From assembly GCF_005768555.2 (NCBI RefSeq), contig NZ_VCHX02000021.1:1-37643 (forward strand): a DNA stretch of 37,643 nucleotides, read 5' to 3'. This document shows positions 27,418-35,560 of this stretch, one piece after another. Below the pieces are notes generated by a model. The model had not been told where the DNA came from and made no database searches. It saw only the letters and a program-made list of their open reading frames with translations. How positions within the stretch are numbered: the stretch's first letter is position 1; every line of letters starts with the position of its first letter. The position numbers and the translations under genes are program-made. The stretch is from Streptomyces sporangiiformans (lineage in GTDB: Bacteria; Actinomycetota; Actinomycetes; Streptomycetales; Streptomycetaceae).

Positions 27418-28605
27418 GTGAACGCGCGCAGCGGCTCCGCCCTGACCTTCGGCGTGGCGGTCGCGCTCATCGCCGGAGTGACCCTGGGCAACGGCGGAGC
27501 GAACGTGATGCCCGTCTTCGTCGACGACTTCGCCTCACGCTTCGCGATGTCGGACTCCGGCGCCGGACTCGTCGCCGCGACCCAGCTGATGGCGACCGCC
27601 GTCGTCACGCTGCTGCTGGCCAAGCGGGCGGCGCGGCCGGGGCGCGTGCGGATGACCCGCCTGGGTCTGGCGGTCTCGGGCGTCGGCTTTCTGGGGGCAG
27701 CGGCGGTCACCGACCCGGTGACCCTGATCCTGGCCAACCTGGTCCTCGGCGCGGGGCTCGGCGCGGTCTACGCGGCTGCCACGGCGGCGCTCGCCGCCAC
27801 CGACGACGCCGACAAGGCGTCCGCGGTCACCATTTCCGGCGTGGTCGGCGTGACAGCACTGCTGATCATGGGCGTCCCCGCGGCCAACCACGACCTGGGG
27901 GAGGGCACCGGCTTCCTGCTCATGGCGCTGTGCTGTCTGCTCGCCTGGCCGCTGGTACGCCGACTCCCCGACGGCCCCGCGGTGCCGGCCTCCGGATCCA
28001 CCGGTACGGCAGAGGCGGCCTCGGCGAGACCGTCGGTCGTGCTGCTCGTCGGCACCGGGCTCCTGTGGGCCGTCACCCAGGGCGCATGGTCGTACGCCTC
28101 GGTCCTGGGGCGTCAGCACACCGGCATGTCGCACTCCGCCGTGTCGGCCGTCCTCGCCGTCTCCAGCGTCGTGGCACTCGTCGGCGCCGTTGTGGGCCCC
28201 GTCGCCGCGCGGCACTTCGGGCGCATGCGGTCGATGGCCGCCTTCGTCACGGCGCAGGCCCTCGCGATGGCGGTCCTGATCTTCACCCACGACTCCGTGC
28301 TCTTCGTCGTCGCGGCCGTCCTGTGGCAGACCTGCCAACTGGCCGTCCTGGTGCAGATGCTCGCCGCCGCGGCGCTCATCGACCCGACCGGCCGCCTGGT
28401 GGCCTCCCTCAGTGGGGCGGGTGCGCTGGGTACCGGCGTCGGACCGTTGGTCGTCGGCGCCATCCTCGACGGTGCCGGGGCCGGCGTACTGAGTCTCGTC
28501 CTGGCGATCGGCACCTTCGTCGCCTCGCTGCCCCTGCTGAGGATGACGGTGGCCAGTGGGGAGGCCACCAACGAACCGCAGCCTGGACGCGTGCCGACGG
28601 TCTGA
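27418..28605 (+). CDS. MFS transporter
   Basis: 395 residues from GTG 27418, with AGAGGAG upstream. Eleven or twelve hydrophobic segments are visible, separated by a central loop after RRLPDGPAVPASGS. The loop between helices 2 and 3 carries KRAARPGRVRMTRLGLAVSG, the usual position of the major facilitator motif A. The most likely role is efflux or uptake of a small molecule through the cytoplasmic membrane. Its place between the CYP102 gene and a convergent TetR regulator suggests export of the P450 substrate or product, but that is inference; no shared operator was found in its own short leader. Confidence 0.85.
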   Translation: MNARSGSALTFGVAVALIAGVTLGNGGANVMPVFVDDFASRFAMSDSGAGLVAATQLMATAVVTLLLAKRAARPGRVRMTRLGLAVSGVGFLGAAAVTDPVTLILANLVLGAGLGAVYAAATAALAATDDADKASAVTISGVVGVTALLIMGVPAANHDLGEGTGFLLMALCCLLAWPLVRRLPDGPAVPASGSTGTAEAASARPSVVLLVGTGLLWAVTQGAWSYASVLGRQHTGMSHSAVSAVLAVSSVVALVGAVVGPVAARHFGRMRSMAAFVTAQALAMAVLIFTHDSVLFVVAAVLWQTCQLAVLVQMLAAAALIDPTGRLVASLSGAGALGTGVGPLVVGAILDGAGAGVLSLVLAIGTFVASLPLLRMTVASGEATNEPQPGRVPTV

Positions 28606-28629
28606 AGACGTCGTCCCGACCTCGCGGAA

Positions 28630-28667
28630 CAGCCGCTGCCCCTGGCCGATGTCAGGGGCAGCGGCTG
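28630..28667. terminator. Bidirectional terminator
   Basis: A perfect 15-bp stem (CAGCCGCTGCCCCTG with its complement) and 8-nt loop between the convergent MFS and TetR genes. Confidence 0.85.
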
Positions 28668-28778
28668 CCTGTGCGTTGATGACCGGTTGCCTTGGAAACG
28701 GGGCGCGGACGCTGCACGTCCGCAGCTCATCGCCCCGTGACGGCGACAAGGGCCAAGCCGGCCTGTTCCGCCCTGCCG

Positions 28779-29402
28779 TCAGCTCGTCGGCAGGGGCACG
28801 AGCTCCATTCGGCCTCCGGCGAGAGCGACGACAGTGGAGACCAGGGCCTGCAGACAGGTGAGCTCGGCCTCCTCGTCGGGCAGTGAGAGATGCTGCGCCG
28901 AGAGGCCGTCGAAGCCGGCCAGGAAGAACCGGGCGAGGATCTCCGCCGGCTGGGCGAGCTGGTGACCGGTGCGCTCGGCCGCCTCGGTCACCAGCTTCGT
29001 CGTCACGGCCGTCACTTCGCGGTAGTGGCCCTCAAGGGCCTCCTGCAGCCGTGGTGTCCGGAGCGCGAACATGGACAGTTCGGCGAGCAGTTGGTGGGTG
29101 GTCGGCTGCTCGCGCAGGGTCTGCCACAGGGCGGCGGCGAGTGCCGCGACCGTCTCCTCGAAGCCGGCGTCCGCGTGCGCCGCCCGTTCGACCTGTGCGA
29201 TCAGATCATGGGTGAGCTGCTCCATGACGGCCCGGTACAGATCTTCCTTGGTGCCGAAGGTGTAGTGCACCGTTGCCTGGGCCACGCCCAGCTCGGCTGC
29301 GATGGCACGGGTGCTTCCAGCAGCCACACCCTCCCTGGTCATGAGGTCGATGGCGGCCTTGATCAGCTGAGGGCGGCGCTCTGCCGCAGAAACATGAGCC
29401 AT
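28779..29402 (-). CDS. TetR-family transcriptional repressor
   Basis: 207 residues; ATG 29402 is chosen because the family fold begins eight residues later. N-terminal helix-turn-helix: RPQLIKAAIDLMTREGVAAG, STRAIAAELGVAQATVHYTF and GTKEDLYRAVMEQL. The C-terminal domain (about 80-207) is a helical ligand-binding and dimerisation region, FALRTPRLQEALEGHYREVT. It is the only intact DNA-binding regulator in the segment with the ADH, P450 and MFS genes, so it is the prime candidate to bind the duplicated GACATTGTC palindrome and to be released by a lipid-like ligand, as FatR-type TetR regulators do for CYP102 genes of Bacillus. That link is inferred. Confidence 0.9.
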   Translation of the reverse strand: MAHVSAAERRPQLIKAAIDLMTREGVAAGSTRAIAAELGVAQATVHYTFGTKEDLYRAVMEQLTHDLIAQVERAAHADAGFEETVAALAAALWQTLREQPTTHQLLAELSMFALRTPRLQEALEGHYREVTAVTTKLVTEAAERTGHQLAQPAEILARFFLAGFDGLSAQHLSLPDEEAELTCLQALVSTVVALAGGRMELVPLPTS

Positions 29403-29416
29403 GAAGACATCATATC

Positions 29417-29438
29417 GACTTAGTCCCATGAGCAAGTC
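29417..29438. promoter_or_regulatory. Inverted repeat in the TetR leader
   Basis: GACTT and AAGTC, 12 bp apart, lie 15-36 bp upstream of the TetR start. This differs from the ADH/P450 operator, so autoregulation through the same site is not shown. Confidence 0.25.
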
Positions 29439-29439
29439 G

Positions 29440-29640
29440 TTCGATCAAGTCACGGTTTTCCTCCACTCCCGCCTCAAGCAGCGCGCCGACGTTGGAGTAG
29501 GACACCAGCTTGGAGTCGACGACCATCAGGAAGCAGCAGGTCCCGGCCATGGCCCGCAGGTCCTTCAACGCGCCGACGCCCTGGCTGACCTCGGCCGCCG
29601 GCCCTCCAAAGACACGGGCGCCACGAGAGCGAATCGACAC
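29440..29640 (-). pseudogene. IS1634/IS4-type transposase fragment
   Basis: About 55 residues, VFGGPAAEVSQGVGALKDLR followed by AMAGTCCFLMVVDSKLVSYS and NVGALLEAGVE, match the mid-part of IS1634-like transposases (the GDSKLVSY block, here VDSKLVSY). Both ends of the transposase are missing and no terminal inverted repeats were found. It lies between the TetR gene and the small membrane protein gene. Confidence 0.55.
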
Positions 29641-29664
29641 ATTGATCACGACTCGATACGCGCC

Positions 29665-30045
29665 CTAGCAGTGATAACCATCAGGGCACTCAGCGAGTAG
29701 TACTCCGAAGGCCCAGAAGAAGAGGACTGGCACGCTGGACACCGCTCCCATGATGGCGAAGCGTCGGCGAGCCTGCCGTCGCGGCCCGACGAGCGCCACC
29801 ACGAACCCCATGGCCGGCGCGGCCACCGCACTGCTCAGAGCAGCCAGCCCGAAAATTCTGCCGAACTCCTCCCGCATCTCCGGGAACCCCATCGCATGGG
29901 CGATCGCGGGAGTCAGCAGGATGAGGGGAGTGGCCATCCACCACCACGACAACCCCGTGATCAGCCGATCCACCCCGGAAGTCGTCCGGCCATCAGGCGT
30001 CACATCATCGGGATGCCGGTCCGGAGTGACGCTGGAAGATGACAT
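29665..30045 (-). CDS. Small membrane protein of unknown function
   Basis: 126 residues from ATG 30045 (a TTG two codons upstream is possible). Three hydrophobic segments are visible: LSWWWMATPLILLTPAIAHA, LAALSSAVAAPAMGFVVALV and IMGAVSSVPVLFFWAFGVLL, with a basic RRQARRRF turn before the third and a C-terminal CPDGYHC. I do not recognise the family. No ribosome site is apparent; TAGGAT lies seven bases before the ATG, so the gene could be expressed from a leaderless transcript. Confidence 0.6.
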   Translation of the reverse strand: MSSSSVTPDRHPDDVTPDGRTTSGVDRLITGLSWWWMATPLILLTPAIAHAMGFPEMREEFGRIFGLAALSSAVAAPAMGFVVALVGPRRQARRRFAIMGAVSSVPVLFFWAFGVLLAECPDGYHC

Positions 30046-30184
30046 GCCCAAATCCTAGGCAGTCGCGGCCCAGCAGCACTCAACCGCAATCAACATCATG
30101 CGAGCCGGGCCATGTGGTTTGACGTCAGTGCCCCGCCCCATCACCTTCCGAGGCAGCAACGGCCGCACGAAATCCCGCTCGGCA

Positions 30185-30207
30185 GTTGGATTCTCGTCAC
30201 CCGCTCC
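30185..30207 (+). repeat. att core 5: decayed end of tRNA-Gly
   Basis: GTTGGATTCTCGTCACCCGC plus TCC: the last 23 bases of the tRNA repeat with one T-loop change and the final A lost. The anticodon half and the terminator are gone. Confidence 0.6.
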
Positions 30208-30236
30208 CGGATGAAACTGTCGGGCGGCAAGGCGCC

Positions 30237-30647
30237 TTAAGCGATGTCGTGGACGTTGTGCTCAGTCAGGTCGGATGCGTGCCGGGCAATGGCCCGGTAG
30301 TCGGCATCGTCGTGGAGGACAGCCAGACCGTGGTAAGCAGCGGTGGCGGCGATGACGAGGTCCACCGCCGAGGCGCTGCGATGCTCCCCCGCCTGGGCCA
30401 TACGGTGTTGCGCCGCGCCGATCCAGCGCCCCGCGTTCTTCGGCACCGACACGTCGGGGTAGAGACCTGTGAACATCTCCGCGATCTCGCCGTACTCGCG
30501 TCCGTTCCGGGCTCTGTGGAGAAACTCGGTGCGTTGCACGTAGCAGGATGCGATGGCCCCGGCGTCAATCGCGTCGTATCAGACCGATTGCACTTTTGGA
30601 TCCCGGAGCAGCCGGACCAGGCCGGACGTGTCGAGCAAGTAGATCAC
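30237..30647 (-). pseudogene. VapC-type PIN toxin with premature stop
   Basis: From GTG 30647 the frame gives VIYLLDTSGLVRLLRDPKVQ and then TGA at codon 23 (30579-30581), where a Trp codon TGG would be expected. The frame then continues intact for 114 codons: GAIASCYVQRTEFLH, HRSASAVDLVIAATAAYHGL, VLHDDADYRAIARH, ending at TAA 30237-30239. All PIN acidic positions are present. One base change therefore inactivated an otherwise complete toxin. It is clearly related to the intact VapC at 21266-21688 and lies beside core 5. Confidence 0.8.
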
Positions 30648-30748
30648 CGGCTGCGCTTCTCTGCCCTGTGCAGGCGCTCGGCGTCCTCGACGGCACCCCA
30701 CTCACGCGCACGCTCGAAGTGACGGCTGATGCGCGCCGCACGCTCCTG
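30644..30748 (-). pseudogene. Antitoxin C-terminal remnant
   Basis: 34 codons (QERAARISRHFERAREWGAV to RLHRAEKRSR) end in a TGA that overlaps the GTG of the broken VapC gene, as in the intact pair. The DNA-binding N-terminus is lost; upstream sequence is the att-flank repeat. Confidence 0.5.
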
Positions 30749-30767
30749 CTACTCGGCGTAGAAACAG

Positions 30768-30812
30768 CGGTGTGCCAGACCCGCGCAACGGTGTCGGCAC
30801 GACGAATCCGCA
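30768..30812 (+). repeat. att-flank remnant without a core
   Basis: CAGCGGTGTG, CCCGC, CAACGGTG and GCACGACGAATC occur in the same order as at 21908-21955, left of core 4. No tRNA core follows, so a deletion has removed it. Confidence 0.55.
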
Positions 30813-30836
30813 CTCACGAGTCGTGTGGGGTTTGCT

Positions 30837-30890
30837 TATTCGGACATCCGGATGCCCGTCATGGACGGAGTGGAGGCCACCGAGGGTTGA
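30837..30890 (+). pseudogene. Response-regulator receiver scrap
   Basis: SDIRMPVMDGVEAT is the phospho-acceptor segment of a NarL/FixJ-type receiver domain, followed at once by a stop. Nothing else of the gene remains. Confidence 0.5.
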
Positions 30891-31024
30891 GCCAACGTCC
30901 CGACGGCCCCCGGGGAGACTGGCGCCCTCGGCCCGCCATGACGAACGGCTGGACCTGCGCGACCGCGTACGGGCCGTCACCTTCGCCTACGACTCCCCAC
31001 TCGTCAGCCCACGGTCGCAGTCCC

Positions 31025-31048
31025 GCCCTCTAACCCCGGTTAGAGGGC
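31025..31048. terminator. Hairpin
   Basis: Perfect arms GCCCTCTAAC and GTTAGAGGGC with loop CCCG, about 110 bp upstream of the next gene. It may end the region of gene remnants at 30644-31020, or act as a regulatory palindrome. Confidence 0.5.
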
Positions 31049-31156
31049 GCGGCTTGGAGATCGGTTTCTGAACCGATGTGCCGCGACGCCCCGCCTCCGA
31101 GAATTTTCCCGTACCGAACGACGAAAAGCGTCGGACGGAATTCCTCGGAGGTCGTC

Positions 31157-31576
31157 ATGACTGTTCTCGCACGCCAGGGCCACAACAAGGCAATACTTTT
31201 CGGCATCCTCGCGCTGGCGCTTTTCACGGCGGTCGCGATCGCGGGCGGACGCTGGTGGAACGAGCGCAACCAGCCCAGCCAGGCGTCGAAGACCGACTGC
31301 CTGCTGGCGCAGAAGCTCGTCGACTCCGCGCAGAAGATCCCCAGCGAAAAGGCAGCCATCGAGACGTGGGTGAAGACTGAGCGGCAGCTCAGGTCGCAGA
31401 TCGATGACGGATACCTCGGCGGCAACATCTCGGTCTACAACGGGTGGGCGGCCCTGCAGGCGAAGGGGGAGGGCACGCCCCCGCAGAAAAAGGAGCTGCA
31501 GCGGCTGGCGGAAAAGGCCAACAGCCACTGCTCGAATGCAAAGGTCACGCTCGTATTCCCCCCGATCGCCTCCTGA
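31157..31576 (+). CDS. Single-pass membrane protein of unknown function
   Basis: 139 residues from ATG 31157, with GGAGG five bases upstream. One transmembrane segment (about 12-32, AILFGILALALFTAVAIAGG) puts a hydrophilic, mostly helical domain outside the cell. That domain has two cysteines (TDCLLAQK and SHCSNAK) that could pair, and GYLGGNISVYNGWAALQ in the middle. I recognise no family. The gene is followed after 108 bp by a second small membrane protein gene on the same strand. Confidence 0.7.
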   Translation: MTVLARQGHNKAILFGILALALFTAVAIAGGRWWNERNQPSQASKTDCLLAQKLVDSAQKIPSEKAAIETWVKTERQLRSQIDDGYLGGNISVYNGWAALQAKGEGTPPQKKELQRLAEKANSHCSNAKVTLVFPPIAS

Positions 31577-31684
31577 CAAGCCGAGGCAAAGGGAATTCAG
31601 CTGGGCCCGCTCCTGGTCCGCCCCGTTCTGGCGGGCGCCGGACGGCCGAATGAACCGTTTCTCGATATCGGACAGGAGACAGTG

Positions 31685-31993
31685 ATGGACCTCGTGCTGT
31701 GGGTGCTCACCGGCAGCTTGATCGGCGGGGAGGCGATGTACGCCCTGGTGCGCCGCGACCTCGGCAGCCGCCGCGCGTTTCTGGTGGCAGCCGCGACCGT
31801 CCTGGCCCTGGGGATCGGGTGGTGGTTCGCCCTGTACGGAGTGGTGGTGGGCCTGGCCGCGGCCGCCCTGGCGTACGCGGTGACGCGCTCCCGGATCGGC
31901 ATCCGCAGGGCACTGCTCACCGCCGGCGGCTCCTATCTCGCGGTCGTCGCAGGGTTCGTGGTCCTCATCTACGGCAGCCTCGAAACGATGTGA
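31685..31993 (+). CDS. Small four-helix membrane protein
   Basis: 102 residues from ATG 31685 (AGGAG six bases upstream; GTG 31682 directly before it is less well spaced). Hydrophobic segments are about 3-20, 32-48, 50-66 and 79-98, with basic turns RRDLGSRR and TRSRIGIRR. No family is recognised. Size and topology would suit a holin-like or small accessory membrane protein, and a phage-type amidase without signal peptide is encoded 2.2 kb downstream, but this link is speculative. Confidence 0.65.
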   Translation: MDLVLWVLTGSLIGGEAMYALVRRDLGSRRAFLVAAATVLALGIGWWFALYGVVVGLAAAALAYAVTRSRIGIRRALLTAGGSYLAVVAGFVVLIYGSLETM

Positions 31994-32168
31994 TGGCGTG
32001 CGCTCGTCGCGAACAACACGAGGACAACAACAGAGCAACGAACCATTGGTTGACTGCGCAAACAGTGACAGTTCCGCAAGCTCGCCGTCGCATCCATCGC
32101 GTAGCGTGCAGTGCTTTGATGTCGCCCAGGAGGTGGCCCGCCCGTTGAACTCACGTCATGGACACGCG

Positions 32169-34139
32169 ATGCGGTTCGGCGTGCTCGGCCCCGTCGAAGT
32201 GCTGAAGGGAAACGTTTCCCTCGATCTGGGGCCCCGGCAGCGCCGGTTGCTGCTCGTCCGCCTGCTCATCGAGGACGGCCGCCCCGTCTCGCAGCACACT
32301 CTCTGCCGCGACCTGTGGCCGACGGACCGGCCGACGGGTGCCGCCTCCTCCGTGCGCGCCCACATCAGCCGACTGCGCGCGGTCCTCGACCCGGTACGGC
32401 AGGGCCGGTCCGCCATGCTGGTCAGTGGTCCGGCCGGCTACGCCCTGAAGGTGCCCCGCGAGGCACGGGACACGACGCTCTTCGAGGAGTCGGTGAGCAG
32501 GGCCCGCGAGGCCCTCAGAAACCGTCAGCTCCCTGCCGCCCGACAGGAGATCGACGCGGCGCTCGGACTGTGGCGCGGTGAGGCCCTGGCCGAGGCCGCC
32601 GAGCACGACTTCGCGATACGCGAGCGCACCCGGCTCGACGGCGCCCTCCAGGACGCCAAGGAGCTGCAGGCCGCGGTCCTCGTCCAGCAGGGCGAGACGG
32701 AACCTGCGATCGACGTCGCCGAGGGCCTCGTACTCAAGGCCCCGCTCCGTGAGACGTCCTGGGCGCTGCTGATGCGTGCGCTGTACGCGGCCGGACGGCC
32801 GGTCGAGGCGCTCCGGCAGTATGAGCGGTTCCGCGACATGCTGGCCACGGAGCTCGGCCTGGACCCCAGCCCGCAGCTGAGGGACCTGCACACCGCGATC
32901 CTGCGGCACGATGTCGTCGTTCTCGGCACTCCTCCCACGGCTTCGTCCGGTACGACCCTTTCTCCTGGTCTTCCTCCGGCCCCCGACTTCTCCGCCGCGT
33001 GTGTGCACCCGGACCCAGGACCTGCCGCCGCCACCCCCTTCATGGGCCGCGGCGAGCAGACCGCGCAGCTGGTCGGCCTGCTGTCGGCCGCGGCCGCGGG
33101 TCGCCCTCAGTGGGCCGTGGTCAACGGGGAGCAGGGGTACGGCAAGACCCGGCTGGTGGAGGAGCTGTCCGCCCGGGCCGCGGCGGCCGGGTTCACCGTC
33201 GCCCGCACCAAGGGCGGTCAGGCGCTCAGCGGGAACCGTGGGGTCTTCCAGACCTGCCCGACCGTCCAACTCCTGGACGCGCTACGGCAGGACGGGACCG
33301 ACTCCGCTCAGGACGAGGTCGCGCAGAAGGACCCGCTCGGCACTGTCGTCCATGAACTCACGCAGGCACCCACGCTGTGTGTCGTCGACGACCTCGACCA
33401 GGCACCGCAGGGCTTCCACCGCCTGCTCAGGCGGCTCGCCAAGGTGGTGCGGGAGGCCCCTGTCCTCTTCGTCTGCACCCTGCGCAACCCCGACGCCCCC
33501 GTGTCCAGCATGCTGCTCGCGGATCTGGCCCTGCTCGGCGCGACCTGGCTGACCCTGGAGCCGCTGACCGTCGACGACGTGGCCGAGCTGCTCGCGGCGC
33601 GAGGCGAGGACGTCCCGCCCGAGGAGGCGGCGGCGCTGCACCGGCGTGCCGAGGGGCACCCGTTCGCCCTGGCCGAGCTGCTCAAGCTCCCGCCCGGCCG
33701 GCGCATCGGGCCTCAGGCCCAGGTACCGGCCGCGCTACGCAACATCCTCCACGCGAGGCTGGTCGAGTTGCCCGATCCGGCCCGGACCATGCTCACCTAC
33801 GCCGCCGCTGACGGCGCATGGCTGGACGTCGGTCTGCTCGCCGACGTCCAGGGCCTGGCACCGGACCAGTTGCTGCCGCTGATCGACGCCGCCGTGACCG
33901 CTCGCGTCCTGGTCTGGGACGCGGACCCCGGCGCGGCCGGCACCGGCCGCTACCGGTTGCCCGAGCTGCCCCGCGACGTGGTGCTGAGCACCCAGACCCC
34001 GTCCTCCCGACAGCTTCGGCACGCCGCGCTCGCCCGCGAGCTGGCGGGTCGTGACGATGCCGACCCGGCGCGCCTGGCCCGCCATCTGCGCGCGGCGGGC
34101 CCCATGGCCCCGGCCGCGGCCCCCGCGCCGAGCCCTTGA
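32169..34139 (+). CDS. SARP-type regulator with ATPase domain
   Basis: 656 residues from ATG 32169, where the family fold begins (MRFGVLGPVEVL). Order: OmpR-like winged helix (1-95; GPRQRRLLLVRLLIEDGRPV and AHISRLRAVLDP), bacterial transcriptional activation domain BTAD (about 100-245; LWRGEALAEA, RPVEALRQYERFRDMLATEL), linker, and a STAND-type ATPase with Walker A NGEQGYGKTRLVEE (about 320) and Walker B LCVVDDLDQA (about 403). It ends in an Ala/Pro tail and lacks the long TPR tail of AfsR. SARPs activate antibiotic or development genes by binding direct repeats near -35. No biosynthetic cluster is visible within the window, so the target is unknown. Confidence 0.9.
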   Translation: MRFGVLGPVEVLKGNVSLDLGPRQRRLLLVRLLIEDGRPVSQHTLCRDLWPTDRPTGAASSVRAHISRLRAVLDPVRQGRSAMLVSGPAGYALKVPREARDTTLFEESVSRAREALRNRQLPAARQEIDAALGLWRGEALAEAAEHDFAIRERTRLDGALQDAKELQAAVLVQQGETEPAIDVAEGLVLKAPLRETSWALLMRALYAAGRPVEALRQYERFRDMLATELGLDPSPQLRDLHTAILRHDVVVLGTPPTASSGTTLSPGLPPAPDFSAACVHPDPGPAAATPFMGRGEQTAQLVGLLSAAAAGRPQWAVVNGEQGYGKTRLVEELSARAAAAGFTVARTKGGQALSGNRGVFQTCPTVQLLDALRQDGTDSAQDEVAQKDPLGTVVHELTQAPTLCVVDDLDQAPQGFHRLLRRLAKVVREAPVLFVCTLRNPDAPVSSMLLADLALLGATWLTLEPLTVDDVAELLAARGEDVPPEEAAALHRRAEGHPFALAELLKLPPGRRIGPQAQVPAALRNILHARLVELPDPARTMLTYAAADGAWLDVGLLADVQGLAPDQLLPLIDAAVTARVLVWDADPGAAGTGRYRLPELPRDVVLSTQTPSSRQLRHAALARELAGRDDADPARLARHLRAAGPMAPAAAPAPSP

Positions 34140-34199
34140 CCCACCTCCCTGACCCATCTCCTTCATCACCCCCTTGACCCACCTCCTTGCCCCACCTCG
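34136..34199 (+). repeat. Tandem 13-bp repeats at the end of the SARP gene
   Basis: Five units of about 13 bp follow one another: TTGACCCACCTCC, CTGACCCATCTCC, TTCATCACCCCC, TTGACCCACCTCC and TTGCCCCACCTCG. The first unit contains the SARP stop codon. The array fills most of the gap to the amidase gene. Confidence 0.7.
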
Positions 34200-34236
34200 C
34201 CGAACCGAGCGAGGACACACACTTCAGGAGTCTGTG

Positions 34237-35154
34237 ATGAGCACCAAGACGGGCCCACAGAGATACCCCGGCGCAAGCCGGGCGAACTGGTACCAGGACG
34301 ACTTCGGCGGTGACCCGATGCAGGTCAACGTCGTCGTCCTGCACACCACGGAGGGTCCCACCCTCCCCGGCTACGGCGGCGGCTCCTCCGCACCGAACCT
34401 GACGGCGGTCCCCGACCTCGCCCACAAGAAACTGAAGTGGTACCAGCACTTCGACATAGAGACCTCCTCCAGAGCGCTGGTCAATCTGCGGGGCGGCGTC
34501 GACACGAACACCATGAACGTGTGTCAGGTCGAGCTGGTCGGCACCTGCGACCCGAAGACCCACGGGAAGTGGAAGGCCGCGGGCCAGGCGCATGTCTACT
34601 GGCCGGACGCCCCCGACTGGGCCCTGCACGGCGTCGCCCGCTTCCTGTCCTGGATGCACGAGGAACACGGCGTACCGCTGTCCGGCCCGAAGTCGTGGCC
34701 CACGTACCCCACGTCGTACGCGAACGGCGGCGGCCAGCGGATGACGGCCGCGAAGTGGACGGGCTTCAAGGGCGTCTGCGGGCACATGCACGTGCCCGAG
34801 AACGTCCATGGCGACCCCGGCGCGATCGACTTCGCCAGGATCATCAAGTACGCGAAGGCCGACCTGGACCTGGGCGACGACACCCCGGAGACGACCACAC
34901 CCGCCAAGCCGAAGGTCCCCGCGTTCCCGGGACGCAAGTACTTCGTGGCCGGGGCCTCGAACGCGTACGTCCTGCAGCTCGGCAAGCAGTTGGTGAAGCG
35001 CGGCTTCGGCGACCACTACAAGGTCGGCCCGAGCAGGGCCTGGGGCGAGGCGGACCGGCTGAACGTGCGGGACTTCCAGAAGTCACGGAAGGAACTGCGC
35101 GGCGACGCCGACGGCAACCCCGGACCGCTGACCTGGCGCCTGCTGTTCTCCTGA
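34237..35154 (+). CDS. Phage-type N-acetylmuramoyl-L-alanine amidase (endolysin-like)
   Basis: 305 residues from ATG 34237, with AGGAG six bases upstream. No signal peptide. The N-terminal amidase_2/PGRP domain (about 10-205) has zinc ligands that align as His36 (VVVLHTTEG), His183 and Asp193 (CGHMHVPENVHGDPGAIDF). A Pro/Thr linker (215-230) leads to a C-terminal peptidoglycan-binding module (about 231-305): PGRKYFVAGASNAYVLQLGK, RGFGDHYKVGPS, WGEADRLNVRDFQKS and PGPLTWRLLFS. This arrangement is usual for Streptomyces phage endolysins, which reach the wall through a holin. It cleaves the bond between muramic acid and the stem peptide. No other phage gene is nearby, so it is probably domesticated or acquired singly. 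Confidence 0.85.
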   Translation: MSTKTGPQRYPGASRANWYQDDFGGDPMQVNVVVLHTTEGPTLPGYGGGSSAPNLTAVPDLAHKKLKWYQHFDIETSSRALVNLRGGVDTNTMNVCQVELVGTCDPKTHGKWKAAGQAHVYWPDAPDWALHGVARFLSWMHEEHGVPLSGPKSWPTYPTSYANGGGQRMTAAKWTGFKGVCGHMHVPENVHGDPGAIDFARIIKYAKADLDLGDDTPETTTPAKPKVPAFPGRKYFVAGASNAYVLQLGKQLVKRGFGDHYKVGPSRAWGEADRLNVRDFQKSRKELRGDADGNPGPLTWRLLFS

Positions 35155-35560
35155 AACCACGACGTGCGTACCTCCGGAAGGTACGGCCGCTCACGCCCCG
35201 CCGGCGCAGCAGCAGGATCGTGCGGCGGGGCAGTGTGGGGCGACGCCGTGCCGTGCCCACCAGCTCCGCCCCCGGCGGCCCGCGTCGACGAGTTCCGTGT
35301 CGGGACGCGTGCACCGCCCGCCGGGACGTCGCCGGAGTCCGCGAGGCTGGAGTCACGCAGACGAGCCCGCCCGTCACGGTCCGCTGCCGTGGGGCAGGAC
35401 AACTTCCTTGCCGGCCACGGCCCCTGACACCCCGTCCGAAACAGACAGTGCATACGATCGCGTCAACACGGTTCCGCGACCCTTTCCTCACAGGCCACGC
35501 ACAGAGTACGTTCCACTCGCTGCCCCCCGCGCCTTCTTCACTCTCAGACCAAGGAGTGCC
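35155..35560. other. Intergenic region with weak hairpin
   Basis: A 7-bp hairpin, CGTACCT/AGGTACG, at 35167-35185 may end amidase transcription. The remainder should hold the promoter of the LVIVD-repeat gene; no clear boxes were found. Confidence 0.45.
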
